A DNA stretch of 64,000 nt, from positions 183,776 through 247,775 of the forward strand of contig NZ_PIQA01000006.1 in assembly GCF_003987095.1 (NCBI RefSeq). The letters are read 5' to 3'. Each line of letters begins with the position of its first letter. Positions within the stretch are counted from its first letter, which is position 1. Positions 34,669-43,217 of this stretch are shown piece after piece. Position numbers and translations under genes: made by a program. The DNA comes from Idiomarina piscisalsi (GTDB taxonomy: Bacteria > Pseudomonadota > Gammaproteobacteria > Enterobacterales > Alteromonadaceae). The notes under the pieces are model-generated. The model saw nothing but the letters and a program-made list of their open reading frames with translations, had not been told where the DNA came from and searched no databases.

Positions 34669-37083
34669 ATGAAATACTCGTATTTATTATTATTCGGCGC
34701 AGCGCTTACACTCGCTGCGTGCGGTAGTGACAGCGATAATGACACAGGCTCTGGTGGTGGCGACGGAGGCGGCGATACCAGCAACACCGCTCCGGAAGCA
34801 GTCAACGACGAAGTAACTGCAGAAACTGCAACAGAGCTAAGCATTGATGTTCTCGAAAACGACACCGACGCCGACGGTGACGCACTCGAAATTATCGATG
34901 TTTCAGAGCCTGAAAACGGTACCGCAACCATTGACGGCGACGTCATTCTATACACCTCTAACGACGACTATACCGGCTCCGACTCGTTCACTTACACCAT
35001 AAGTGACGGCGAAGACGAAGCATCAGCCGATGTCAGCATCACGGTTCAACAAACCGTTAGCATCTCCGGTAAGGTTGTTGACTCACCCATTGCTAACGCA
35101 ACAGTCACAGTCACTTTAGGCGGAGAAACATACACTGCCGAAGCCGACGAAGACGGCGTTTACTCATTAGACGTAACCTTTTCAGAAGGTGCTGAGCTGT
35201 TGACCATAATGGCACAAGGCTCAGCAGAGAATAATCAGGATCATGTCGAGCTTGTCAGTGCTCTTCAGTCAATGGCAACGCTTGCCCAAGCTGCGGGCGA
35301 CGATGGTGTTCTAGAGCGCTCAGAAGCGCCAGGCACTAACGTCACTAACGTTACAACCGCGAGCTACACACTCATGAGAGAAGCCAATGGTGGTGAAGCA
35401 CCAGCAGACGAAGAAGCCCTCAGTGTTGCTCAAGAAGCGGTCGACCCGAACGAACTGTTAGAAGTATCGGCAGTTATTAAGCTGATTGTTGACAACGAAA
35501 ATTTCTCGTTGCCTGAAGACACAGAAAGTGTGTTAGATCTGGTGCAAAATAAAGAGTCATACAACGCCTATGTTGAAGACGTTAAAGCAACAGACCCCGA
35601 AGCACTTGACGCTGTAGTTGACGAAATTGTTAATGACCCAGAGCTTGTCGAGCAGGAAGAAAACCCAACGCCGCCGTCATTTTACATGGCAACATCGCCA
35701 ACTCAGCCGGGTTTTGTCAGTCGTTCTTATGAAGTGCTGGTATTTGAGAGCGACGGCAGTGGCATGGTGGTTTCGCCCGTTTATTCCGATCAAAGCAACT
35801 CCGCATTTACCTGGGAGATTGATGAGGACGGGTACTATGTCTTGACGTACGAAAACCCTGTTCAATTTACGAGCTATTTGTCTGTCCATAATGTCACTGA
35901 CGACCCGGATATTAGAGCAGCCTATGAAGCGGCGGACAGAGCCCAGGTTCAAGCCACTTATACTGAAAACGGTAAGCGCTTTAAAGTTATTACCAAGGGT
36001 AACCGTCAAGACAGTATTCGCGAAGAGTACACCCAAACGGTTACGTATGAGCCTCTTGAGTGGGAAGGTGAAACTTACCAAATTCCTCCTGGTGAAAATA
36101 CATATACTCCTAGTACCGTTTATTTAAATGGCGATAGCTTAGAGCTTATTCCGGTAACACAGGAAGACGTAGTGGGCACATGGGCCGTTAACGTGCTGGG
36201 TGAGTTTGCGAGCGAAGACGGCTCCCTACAGTTCGCCTCCGACATGGTTGCTTTTAACGAAGATGGAACCTTCAGTGCTCTGTATACCGGTGTTGAGGGT
36301 ACCTGGGAGCTTTCTGATGGCACCGTCGAAATGTTCTATGGTGACGTCGAACAAACCGTCGAGGTATTTAACCAAATTGGTGGTCTTTATGGGGCGCTAA
36401 TGGCGGCCGAGACCTCTGATGGCAACATTGTCGCAAGCTATAATCGTGTCGTTAAACAAGATCCGGAAATAGCAGCGGTGGCGGACGATATTCTAACCGA
36501 CGCAAATGAACTGTGGTTTGGTCATATTAATAGTTGGCCAAAAGAAACCTGGGATCAGGAGTCGGGCAGGCCTTTACTGGACTACTACTTTGGATGGCAG
36601 TTTGAGCAAGGGACCACTGGTTACAACGTGAGCACTTGGTGCAACGAAGTCGATGACGAAGGCTGGTGTATCAACGACCCGGCTATATTGACAGCAACTT
36701 ATACCGACACCAACTGGTACCTCTCTGACAATGGCCAGACTCTGGACATTGAAAGAGCTGCGCGATGTGTTTCTTGGGAGCTGTCTGAAGACTGTATGGT
36801 ACGTCGCTGGCACCTGCTGCATGAAACGGAAGACGGCTGGGTGTATGTTCTAGAGTATGAATTCGAGGACTTCGAGCTGGGTAATGGCACGGTCGATGTG
36901 TCACGCACCTGGGTACAGCCTCGCGTTAATATGATGGAGCTACGCAACCTACCGGGCGACTTAAGCAATCCGGATATGGGTCAAGCCTCGGCCAGCAAAG
37001 CAGCTTCCGCACGTGCTGCTGGAGACATTGAACGCATCGGCTTCTTGCCGCGATTCAATAATAACCCGGCACCCAAACACTAA
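34669..37083 (+). CDS. Large surface lipoprotein with cadherin-like/Ig-like domain
   Basis: An 804-aa protein with a lipoprotein signal (LFGAALTLAAC, Cys18) and an acidic Gly/Asp-rich linker. Residues about 40-125 form a Big_9/cadherin-like repeat (ELSIDVLENDTDADGDALEI, DDYTGSDSFTYTISDGEDEA). A carboxypeptidase-regulatory-like segment follows (SGKVVDSPIANATVTVTLGG), then a long unknown region with many Trp and Tyr residues (GTWAVNVLGEF, VEGTWELSDGTVEMFYGD, CVSWELSEDC). The strongly acidic composition is typical of secreted proteins of marine bacteria that bind calcium. It lies between two polysaccharide operons and may be surface-exposed or bind a glycan, but no function can be assigned. Confidence 0.75.
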   Translation: MKYSYLLLFGAALTLAACGSDSDNDTGSGGGDGGGDTSNTAPEAVNDEVTAETATELSIDVLENDTDADGDALEIIDVSEPENGTATIDGDVILYTSNDDYTGSDSFTYTISDGEDEASADVSITVQQTVSISGKVVDSPIANATVTVTLGGETYTAEADEDGVYSLDVTFSEGAELLTIMAQGSAENNQDHVELVSALQSMATLAQAAGDDGVLERSEAPGTNVTNVTTASYTLMREANGGEAPADEEALSVAQEAVDPNELLEVSAVIKLIVDNENFSLPEDTESVLDLVQNKESYNAYVEDVKATDPEALDAVVDEIVNDPELVEQEENPTPPSFYMATSPTQPGFVSRSYEVLVFESDGSGMVVSPVYSDQSNSAFTWEIDEDGYYVLTYENPVQFTSYLSVHNVTDDPDIRAAYEAADRAQVQATYTENGKRFKVITKGNRQDSIREEYTQTVTYEPLEWEGETYQIPPGENTYTPSTVYLNGDSLELIPVTQEDVVGTWAVNVLGEFASEDGSLQFASDMVAFNEDGTFSALYTGVEGTWELSDGTVEMFYGDVEQTVEVFNQIGGLYGALMAAETSDGNIVASYNRVVKQDPEIAAVADDILTDANELWFGHINSWPKETWDQESGRPLLDYYFGWQFEQGTTGYNVSTWCNEVDDEGWCINDPAILTATYTDTNWYLSDNGQTLDIERAARCVSWELSEDCMVRRWHLLHETEDGWVYVLEYEFEDFELGNGTVDVSRTWVQPRVNMMELRNLPGDLSNPDMGQASASKAASARAAGDIERIGFLPRFNNNPAPKH

Positions 37084-37107
37084 CAGTAGTACCTAGTAAC
37101 CGAAAAC

Positions 37108-37136
37108 GCATCAGGCTATTCCCCGTAGCCTGATGC
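37108..37136. repeat. Dyad GCATCAGGCT-attccccgt-AGCCTGATGC
   Basis: A perfect 10-bp inverted repeat with a 9-base loop 25 bases after the lipoprotein stop. It contains GTAGCCTGA, also seen at 2872-2880, 7470-7477 and 33007-33015. It is a likely 3'-end hairpin for the lipoprotein mRNA, with no clear T-run. Confidence 0.55.
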
Positions 37137-37203
37137 GCCCTAACTATGAGACAAGCCCTGACGACCTTAGTCATTAATTATTACTTGGTTGTTGAAACTT
37201 TGC

Positions 37204-37232
37204 CCGCGCTAAGCAATTAGCGCGGCTTTTTT
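37204..37232 (+). terminator. Rho-independent terminator before the second operon
   Basis: CCGCGCTA-agcaat-TAGCGCGG followed by CTTTTTT: a GC-rich 8-bp stem and U-tract. It insulates the second ops-controlled operon from upstream transcription. The promoter of that operon must lie between here and 37310; a candidate -10 TAGAAT is at 37267-37272. Confidence 0.88.
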
Positions 37233-37309
37233 ATGACTTTTCCTAGATAAGACTGTGTCTGCTAGGTAGAATGACGACAGGCTAAAAATAAAAGGACTTT
37301 ATCTGCCTA

Positions 37310-37345
37310 TTGGGAGCAGCATCCCAAGGGCGGTAGCGTGCCTAA
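37310..37345 (+). promoter_or_regulatory. JUMPStart/ops element, second copy
   Basis: The ops core GGCGGTAGCGTG lies at 37329-37340 within an 18-base stretch GGGCGGTAGCGTGCCTAA identical to the first element. It is preceded by the inverted repeat TTGGGA (37310-37315) and TCCCAA (37322-37327). The stem sequence differs from the first copy but the pairing and position are kept. It lies 38 bases before the first gene of the ABC-transporter capsule operon, indicating RfaH-dependent expression. Confidence 0.92.
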
Positions 37346-37378
37346 ACGCTGACAACTTACTGGCAGGCAAAACAAGTT

Positions 37379-37741
37379 ATGAAAATAAAAACACTAAAAT
37401 ACGCAGTGGCGAGTCTCTCGGTTTTACTCGGTGCGGCAGCTTGTAGCACAACCCCAGGCAGTAACAGTGGCTGGCATAGTGCTGAGAACATTAACTATTT
37501 AACCCCCCAAAGCACGGAAAAAGTAAAATTTGCCGAAGTGGGTGAAGTACTTAATGTTGTCGATACAAACCGCCAGGAGTACGAACTGCAAGTAAAAGAG
37601 CGTTACTTCTCTGCAAGCGGTAAAGACTGTGTCAAAGCACAGACACCGCAAAACGCGTTAGTTATCTGTGAATATGGTGAAGAGCGTTGGGGCATAACCC
37701 GCAGCTTTAATCAGCTCGAGAGCGGGAGAGCACTACAATGA
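37379..37741 (+). CDS. Small lipoprotein, first gene of the second operon
   Basis: A 120-aa protein with a lipoprotein signal (SLSVLLGAAACSTTPG, acylated Cys22). The mature part of about 98 residues is mostly polar and probably beta-rich, with VGEVLNVVDTNRQEYELQV and two Cys residues (GKDCVKAQ and VICEYGEERWG) that could form a disulfide. I do not recognise the family. It overlaps the KpsD-like export gene by 4 bases, so it may be an accessory or pilot lipoprotein for that outer-membrane channel. This is inferred from context only. Confidence 0.7.
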   Translation: MKIKTLKYAVASLSVLLGAAACSTTPGSNSGWHSAENINYLTPQSTEKVKFAEVGEVLNVVDTNRQEYELQVKERYFSASGKDCVKAQTPQNALVICEYGEERWGITRSFNQLESGRALQ

Positions 37742-39507
37742 AAAAACTTTTAGCCACCATCACCTTATTAATATTTAGCGTTATAGCAACAGCTCAAAGC
37801 CTTTCTGACCTTTCTCCACAACAGCGCGAACAGCTCGAGCAGCGAATGAGTCAACAAGGCTCGGCTGCCAACACCTCTGCAGCAAACCCTCAAGTGTTCA
37901 GTCAGGCAAACCAATCTCCCTTAGCCTCGGGTCAACAACTTCCAACACAAAGCCGCACCAATTGGCGCACCGGCACCTACGGCCCGGTTATGGAAGAAAT
38001 GTTGTCAGAAGAAGATCGCCAGGCCATTCAACCCTTTGGTGCTGAGTTATTTACCGGTGGCTTTAGAGGTTTGCGCAGCGACGGCCTAAACCCAGGCTAC
38101 AAAATTATGCCGGGTGATCAAATCACCCTAAAAGTCTGGGGTGCCACCGAAGTGGAAAGTGTACTACCGGTAGACGCTCAAGGGTATGTGTTTATTCCCT
38201 CGGTGGGGCCAGTCAAAGTGCAAGGCACCACAGCCGGGCAATTAAAAAGCGTTATTGAAGGCGCTATTCGTTCGGTGTATTCCAGTGACGTAAAAGTGTA
38301 CACCAACGTGCAGGGCATACAGCCGGTTGCGGTTATGGTTACGGGGTATGTCAATAAACCAGGGCGTTACGCAGGGGTTCCAAGCGACTCAGTTTTATAT
38401 TTTCTGGACCAGGCCGCGGGCATAGATAACGAACTGGGCTCTTATCGCCAAATTGACCTGATAAGAGACGGCAAAGTCATTAAACAGTTCGACCTTTATA
38501 GCTTTTTGACAAAAGGCACCCTCAAGCAGCCGCAGCTTGAAGAGGGCGACACGCTATTAGTTCATGAGCGAGGTTCTAAAGTAACGGTTTATGGTGACGT
38601 CGGGCGCTCGTATCATTACGAACTGGAAGAAAAAGTAGCCACCGGTAAAGACATTGAAAACTTGTCTCAACTTAAAGCCGGCGTTTCACACGCGTTGTTA
38701 GTGGGTACTCGCAACAACGGCCCCGTGGCAGATTATGTCACTTTGTCTCAGTTTGAAAATGTACCGGTAAAAGACGGCGACGAAATTGCCTTTTTTGCTG
38801 ACAAACGCCCCGAGCAAATTGTGGTGCAGCTGGAAGGTAAGTACCTCGGACAATCGTATTTTGTCTTACCGAAAAACGCTCGCTTAATGGAGTTTTTAAA
38901 CACGGTTTCTATTGACCCTAAAGAAACCGACTACAAAAACATATCCATAAGACGTCAAAGCGTTGCCGAGCGTCAAAAGAAAGCCCTGGAAGAAAGCTTA
39001 GATCGTCTTGAGCAAACCTACTTAGGTGCGCCGTCGTCAACCGCGGAAGAGGCCAGTATACGAGCGCAGGAAGCGCAACTCATAAGCCAGTTTGTGGAAA
39101 AAGCGCGCGACGTAAAACCCTCAGGCCGCCTTGTGGTCAGTAATAACGACCAACTTGTCGACGTCCGCTTACAGCATGGCGACGTCATAACACTGCCAGC
39201 ACGTACCGACTCGGTATTAGTCAGCGGTGAAGTCTATGTGCCTCAGTCAGCGGTGTATGTCGACAACAAAGACGTTTACCAGTACATAGAAGGCGCCGGC
39301 GGTTTCACTAACCGAGCCGACGACGACCGTATACTCATTGTTCGTCAAAATGGCGAAGTTGTGAATGCTGACAACGCTCAACTGCGCCCGGGCGATGAAA
39401 TACTGGTTTTACCAGCGGTTAGCAGCAAAAACGTTCAGCTAGCGCAGTCTATTACACAAATTCTGTATCAAATTGCGGTAGCGACCAAAGTGGCGCTGGA
39501 CTTATAA
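37738..39507 (+). CDS. kpsD: KpsD-type SLBB polysaccharide export protein
   Basis: A 589-aa secreted OPX protein. The signal peptide is KKLLATITLLIFSVIATAQS. After a Gln-rich linker and a segment with PFGAELFTGG comes the export domain PGDQITLKVWGATEVESVLP with DAQGYVFIPSVGPVKVQG, then SLBB units (VMVTGYVNKPGRYAG, VYGDVGRSYHYEL, VSGEVYVPQSAVYV) and a hydrophobic C-terminal helix. Length matches KpsD/CtrA-like proteins that work with ABC-2 capsule exporters. It begins in a 4-base overlap with the lipoprotein gene and is followed by kpsM-, kpsT- and kpsE-like genes. Confidence 0.9.
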   Translation: MKKLLATITLLIFSVIATAQSLSDLSPQQREQLEQRMSQQGSAANTSAANPQVFSQANQSPLASGQQLPTQSRTNWRTGTYGPVMEEMLSEEDRQAIQPFGAELFTGGFRGLRSDGLNPGYKIMPGDQITLKVWGATEVESVLPVDAQGYVFIPSVGPVKVQGTTAGQLKSVIEGAIRSVYSSDVKVYTNVQGIQPVAVMVTGYVNKPGRYAGVPSDSVLYFLDQAAGIDNELGSYRQIDLIRDGKVIKQFDLYSFLTKGTLKQPQLEEGDTLLVHERGSKVTVYGDVGRSYHYELEEKVATGKDIENLSQLKAGVSHALLVGTRNNGPVADYVTLSQFENVPVKDGDEIAFFADKRPEQIVVQLEGKYLGQSYFVLPKNARLMEFLNTVSIDPKETDYKNISIRRQSVAERQKKALEESLDRLEQTYLGAPSSTAEEASIRAQEAQLISQFVEKARDVKPSGRLVVSNNDQLVDVRLQHGDVITLPARTDSVLVSGEVYVPQSAVYVDNKDVYQYIEGAGGFTNRADDDRILIVRQNGEVVNADNAQLRPGDEILVLPAVSSKNVQLAQSITQILYQIAVATKVALDL

Positions 39508-39526
39508 GCGGTAAGCGAGAGATAAC

Positions 39527-40327
39527 GTGAGTATCCCCAAGGCAAAACCGCGCTCGCCGTGGCTTGTCACATGGCATGTTTACACCGCATTGTTTATGCG
39601 GGAGTTCATAGCGCGGTTAACGCAGGACCGCTTTGCGCCGGTTTGGCTGTTTTTAGAGCCGATACTGCATGTGGTCCTTCTTGTTGCGGTGCGTGACTTA
39701 ATTGGCCGAGGCCGCATAGTACCAGGCGCAGAGTTTATTCCCTGGCTGGTTATTGGCCTACTCACTTATTTTTTATTCCGTTCACTTTGGAACCGCGGCA
39801 TGACCGCCATTAACGGCAATAAAGCGCTGTTTTGTTACCGGCAAGTGCATCCAACCGATACTGTGATCATTCGCTGCGCTATGGAAGCCAAACTGCACAG
39901 CGTCGTCACATTAATTATGATAACCGTATTTGTGATGTTGGGCTTCGACATGGTGCCCGCCGACCCACTCGGTGCAATAGAAGTCTGGCTAGCCGTTATA
40001 TTGTTGGGGCTGGGTATGGCTATGAGCTTTTCTGTATTGGTCACCTTTTTCCCGGAGGCGGCGAAAATTGTCGCGCTAGTGTCATTACCGCTGTACCTGC
40101 TGTCCGGTGTTATGATCCCCATACAGCTTATGCCGCACGGCATACAAGAATACTTGCTTTATAACCCCATGTTACACGCCATTGAGCTTATTCGCGGGAG
40201 CTTCTTCTCAACTTACCACATGGTGCGGGACGTAGAGCTCAGCTACGTCTACGAGTGGGGCGTGTGCACACTGTTACTTGGGCTGGCGTTGCAGGTTCGC
40301 TATAAAATGCGGATGGTCTCAAGCTAA
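39527..40327 (+). CDS. kpsM: ABC-2 capsule exporter permease, KpsM-like
   Basis: A 266-aa inner-membrane protein with about six hydrophobic helices. FMREFIARLTQDRFAPVWLF and FLEPILHVVLLVAVRDLIGR form the conserved N-terminal amphipathic and first membrane helices of KpsM/CtrC. LPLYLLSGVMIPIQLMPHGI and NPMLHAIELIRGSFFSTYH are the conserved C-terminal segments. It forms the transmembrane channel for a lipid-linked capsule. Translation starts at GTG 39527 after GAGAGA. Its stop shares one base with the kpsT-like start. Confidence 0.93.
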   Translation: MSIPKAKPRSPWLVTWHVYTALFMREFIARLTQDRFAPVWLFLEPILHVVLLVAVRDLIGRGRIVPGAEFIPWLVIGLLTYFLFRSLWNRGMTAINGNKALFCYRQVHPTDTVIIRCAMEAKLHSVVTLIMITVFVMLGFDMVPADPLGAIEVWLAVILLGLGMAMSFSVLVTFFPEAAKIVALVSLPLYLLSGVMIPIQLMPHGIQEYLLYNPMLHAIELIRGSFFSTYHMVRDVELSYVYEWGVCTLLLGLALQVRYKMRMVSS

Positions 40328-41076
40328 TGTCTGCAGAGCCAGTAATAGAAGCACGCAATGTGTGGAAGCGTTACCACGGCCCCTTTGGCGGTGACTGGGT
40401 GTTAAAAGGGCTTAACTTTACCATACCCCGGGGCATATCGGTGGGCATTGTTGGCAAAAACGGCGCGGGTAAGTCTACACTACTGCGAATGATAGGCGGC
40501 ATGGACGCGCCCGACAAAGGCGAAATTATTGAACGCTGCCGTATTTCCTGGCCAATAGGCTTAAGTGGCGGCTTTCAGCCATCTATGACAGGCCGTCAGA
40601 ACGTCAAGTTTGTTAGCCGCATACAGGGTGGTAATAAATACGTCGACGACATTATTGAAGAAGTACAAGCCTTTGCAGAAATAGGCAAAGCCTTTGATAA
40701 ACCCATAGCCACGTACTCTAGCGGTATGAAGGCACGCCTGGCGTTTGGGTTGTCTCTGGCCTTTGACTTTGACGTGTACTTGTCCGACGAAGCGACCGCC
40801 GTAGGCGATGTTACTTTTAAAAACAAGGCAACCCAGGCCTTTCAGGACCGCATTGGCCGTTCCAGCCTTATTATGGTGTCGCATCAGGTGAAAATTTTAC
40901 GCGACTTATGTCAGTCGGGCATTTTTCTGCATGAAGGCAAAGCCATATGGTATGACAAACTCGACGACGCGCTCGACGCTTACTATGAAAGTATTGGTCA
41001 AACGCCCAATTATAATGAAAAACAGAAACCGGGCCGCTACGACCCAGAAAACCTAATTGATAATAAGAGGACATAG
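40327..41076 (+). CDS. kpsT: Capsule exporter ATP-binding protein, KpsT-like
   Basis: A 249-aa ABC ATPase. Walker A is GKNGAGKST at residues 43-51. The signature loop is YSSGMKARLAFGLSLAF in place of LSGGQ, as usual in KpsT/CtrD, and Walker B is DFDVYLSDEATAVGD. The switch histidine is in MVSHQ. It powers export of a lipid-linked capsule through the KpsM-like permease, with which it overlaps by one base. WPIGLSGGFQPSMTGRQNV is the typical family segment between Walker A and the signature. Confidence 0.95.
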   Translation: MSAEPVIEARNVWKRYHGPFGGDWVLKGLNFTIPRGISVGIVGKNGAGKSTLLRMIGGMDAPDKGEIIERCRISWPIGLSGGFQPSMTGRQNVKFVSRIQGGNKYVDDIIEEVQAFAEIGKAFDKPIATYSSGMKARLAFGLSLAFDFDVYLSDEATAVGDVTFKNKATQAFQDRIGRSSLIMVSHQVKILRDLCQSGIFLHEGKAIWYDKLDDALDAYYESIGQTPNYNEKQKPGRYDPENLIDNKRT

Positions 41077-41078
41077 CT

Positions 41079-42176
41079 TTGAACTCGCCCTTAATACGGA
41101 CAATAAAACGACAACCGCACTGGGCCATAGCATTGGTTTTAATTTTGGTGGCTGCTGTTTACTGGGGGCTTATTGCTACCGACCGCTACGTTTCCAAAGC
41201 GCACATTGTGCTCGAAAGCCCGGAAGTGAATATGTCCAGCATGAACATATCATCGCTGTTAAGCGGTACCCAGGGCTCGGGCGACTTGCTACTGCTGCGC
41301 GACCACTTATTGTCAGTGACGATGCTGAAAAAACTGCAGCGAGATCTCGACTTACGCAGTCACTATTCGCAAGACTTTATCGACCCCTGGTCCAGGCTCG
41401 ACAGTGCCGATGTTCCCATTGAAAAGTTCCACGAGTACATTCGAAGTCATATGAGTATCGAGTTCGATGAGTACTCAGCAATACTAAAAATTCAGGTGCA
41501 AGCCTACGACAGAAAAATGTCGCAAACTATAGTTCAGGTCTTACTCGACGAGGGTGAGCAACATATGAACCGCATGGGGCAGCGCTTGGCTGAAGAGCAA
41601 GTTGAGTTCATAGACCAGCAGGCAAAACAAGCGGAAGAGCGCTTATTTGCAGCGCGCGAAAAAATGCTGCAGTTTCAGAACGAAAATGGGTTAGTGTCGC
41701 CCACACAAACCGTACAAGCTATTTTTACTACGGTGTCGCAATTGCAAGCGCAAATCGCCGCATTAGAAGCGCGCAAAAAGGCATTGCTCGACTATCAAAG
41801 CGAAACTTCACCGGAAGTAATGCGGTTGTCCCGCGAAATTCGTTCGTTAGAGCAGCAAACTCAGCTTGAACAAGACAAAATGGCCAGCCAAACCGGTACT
41901 GCCTTAAATGAAACCTCTGCGGAGTTTGAAACCCTGCAGTTGCGTGCCGAATTTGCGCTTCAACTTTACACCAACACACTTACTGCACTGGAAAGTACAC
42001 GCATTGAAGCCGCCCGAAAACTAAAACAAATATCGATATTAGAGTTTCCAACGCTGCCGGAATATTCCACCAAGCCAGACCGCACCTATAACTTTATGGT
42101 GTTTTTGCTGTTTACCGTATTTATTACGGCCATTATTCACCTAGCGCGCGCCATAGTACGTGATCACAAGCATTAA
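41079..42176 (+). CDS. kpsE: Capsule export inner-membrane protein, KpsE/CtrB-like
   Basis: A 365-aa PCP-3 protein. A membrane helix lies near residues 12-31 (ALVLILVAAVYWGLIATDRY) and a second near 343-362 (FMVFLLFTVFITAIIHLARA). Between them is a long periplasmic part with helices rich in Gln and Glu (residues about 165-300) and the Pro-rich end FPTLPEYSTKPDRTYN, characteristic of KpsE/CtrB. It links the ABC exporter to the KpsD-like channel. The start is TTG 41079, 8 bases after AAGAGG and two bases after the kpsT-like stop. Confidence 0.92.
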   Translation: MNSPLIRTIKRQPHWAIALVLILVAAVYWGLIATDRYVSKAHIVLESPEVNMSSMNISSLLSGTQGSGDLLLLRDHLLSVTMLKKLQRDLDLRSHYSQDFIDPWSRLDSADVPIEKFHEYIRSHMSIEFDEYSAILKIQVQAYDRKMSQTIVQVLLDEGEQHMNRMGQRLAEEQVEFIDQQAKQAEERLFAAREKMLQFQNENGLVSPTQTVQAIFTTVSQLQAQIAALEARKKALLDYQSETSPEVMRLSREIRSLEQQTQLEQDKMASQTGTALNETSAEFETLQLRAEFALQLYTNTLTALESTRIEAARKLKQISILEFPTLPEYSTKPDRTYNFMVFLLFTVFITAIIHLARAIVRDHKH

Positions 42177-43212
42177 GCCGCCGGTTTACATTGTTGGCGT
42201 AAAGCGCTTTTGGAAACCCAGCTGGCAACAGTTTTTCGGCTATTTGCAGCCGCAATTTGTGGCCAAACCAAGCCAGGTACCAGCCGGAGCCAGCGCATTA
42301 ATATGGGGCCTGCAAACACCACAAAGCGCGTTCAACAATAAAGTAAAGGTATACAGAGTAGAAGACGGTTTTCTTCGCTCCGTAGGGTTGGGTGCTGAAT
42401 TTACCCGTCCTTGCTCTTGGGTGGTCGACAGCCGTGGCCTTTACTTTGACGCAACCCAGTCGTCAGACCTAGAGCACCTTTTACAAAACGGCAGCTTTAC
42501 CGACAAAGACAAACACCGGGCTAAAGCGCTAATTCAGCAGCTGAACACCACGGGTGTGAATAAATACAACACCGGCAGCAACAGCTGGCAGCCACCGGTC
42601 ACCCATAAGCGCATTATTTTAGTGCCCGGTCAGGTAGAAAGTGACGCCAGCATACAGCTGGGCTCGCCGGTTATAAAAACCAATATGGGTTTGTTGCAGC
42701 AAGTACGCGAACAAAACCCCGACGCCTTTATTATTTACAAACCGCACCCCGACGTAGTTGCCGGTGCCAGAGCGGCCGGGCAAGGCGAAGAGCGTACAAA
42801 ACAGCTATGTGACGACTACGTAACCAGCGCCAGTATTAATCAGGTGTTTGCCGCCGCCGACGAGGTGCATACCTTAACCTCGTTAAGTGGTTTTGAAGCG
42901 CTGATACGCGGGAAAAAAGTGCATTGCTATGGGCAGCCATTTTACAGCGGCTGGGGTTTAACAACAGACTACAATCCGCAACCGCGACGCACACGAACAT
43001 TAGAGCTAAGCGAACTGGTCGCTGCGGCCCTAATTCATTATCCTATGTATCGGCTGGCGCACAGTGGCAGCCAAAGTGTTACGCCAGAGCAAGTCATTGC
43101 ATGTTTACAGAAACAACGCCAGCAACAAAGCACCCTTATTGCAAAGGCAGTAGCTCTACCAGGCACACTGCTGAAAAAGTCAGTACGCAAGCTGCTGAAC
43201 GCCAAGCGGTAA
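42160..43212 (+). CDS. Single-module KpsC-like beta-Kdo transferase
   Basis: A 350-aa protein equal to about half of E. coli KpsC. The KpsC module signatures are YRVEDGFLRSVGLGAEFTRP, VVDSRGLYFDATQSSDLE, ILVPGQVESDASIQLGSP, FIIYKPHPDVVAGARAAG and TSLSGFEALIRGKKVHCYG with GQPFYSGWGLT. KpsC has two such modules that add alternating beta-Kdo residues to the phosphatidylglycerol anchor of ABC-exported capsules. Here there is only one, and no KpsS, which normally adds the first Kdo, is visible. The GTG start at 42160 overlaps kpsE. Other genes for the linker may lie outside the window, or the linker may be shorter. Confidence 0.82.
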   Translation: MITSIKPPVYIVGVKRFWKPSWQQFFGYLQPQFVAKPSQVPAGASALIWGLQTPQSAFNNKVKVYRVEDGFLRSVGLGAEFTRPCSWVVDSRGLYFDATQSSDLEHLLQNGSFTDKDKHRAKALIQQLNTTGVNKYNTGSNSWQPPVTHKRIILVPGQVESDASIQLGSPVIKTNMGLLQQVREQNPDAFIIYKPHPDVVAGARAAGQGEERTKQLCDDYVTSASINQVFAAADEVHTLTSLSGFEALIRGKKVHCYGQPFYSGWGLTTDYNPQPRRTRTLELSELVAAALIHYPMYRLAHSGSQSVTPEQVIACLQKQRQQQSTLIAKAVALPGTLLKKSVRKLLNAKR

Positions 43213-43217
43213 ACGGT

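Noticed and set aside
39832..40164. 110-codon plus-strand frame inside the kpsM-like gene
   Set aside because: The KpsM-like frame has family motifs and membrane helices, and the alternative frame has neither.
42924..43217. 98-codon N-terminal extension of the GT4 gene at 43218
   Set aside because: It overlaps the kpsC-like gene in another phase and its Arg/Thr-rich sequence does not belong to the GT-B fold. The ATG at 43218 gives the normal start.
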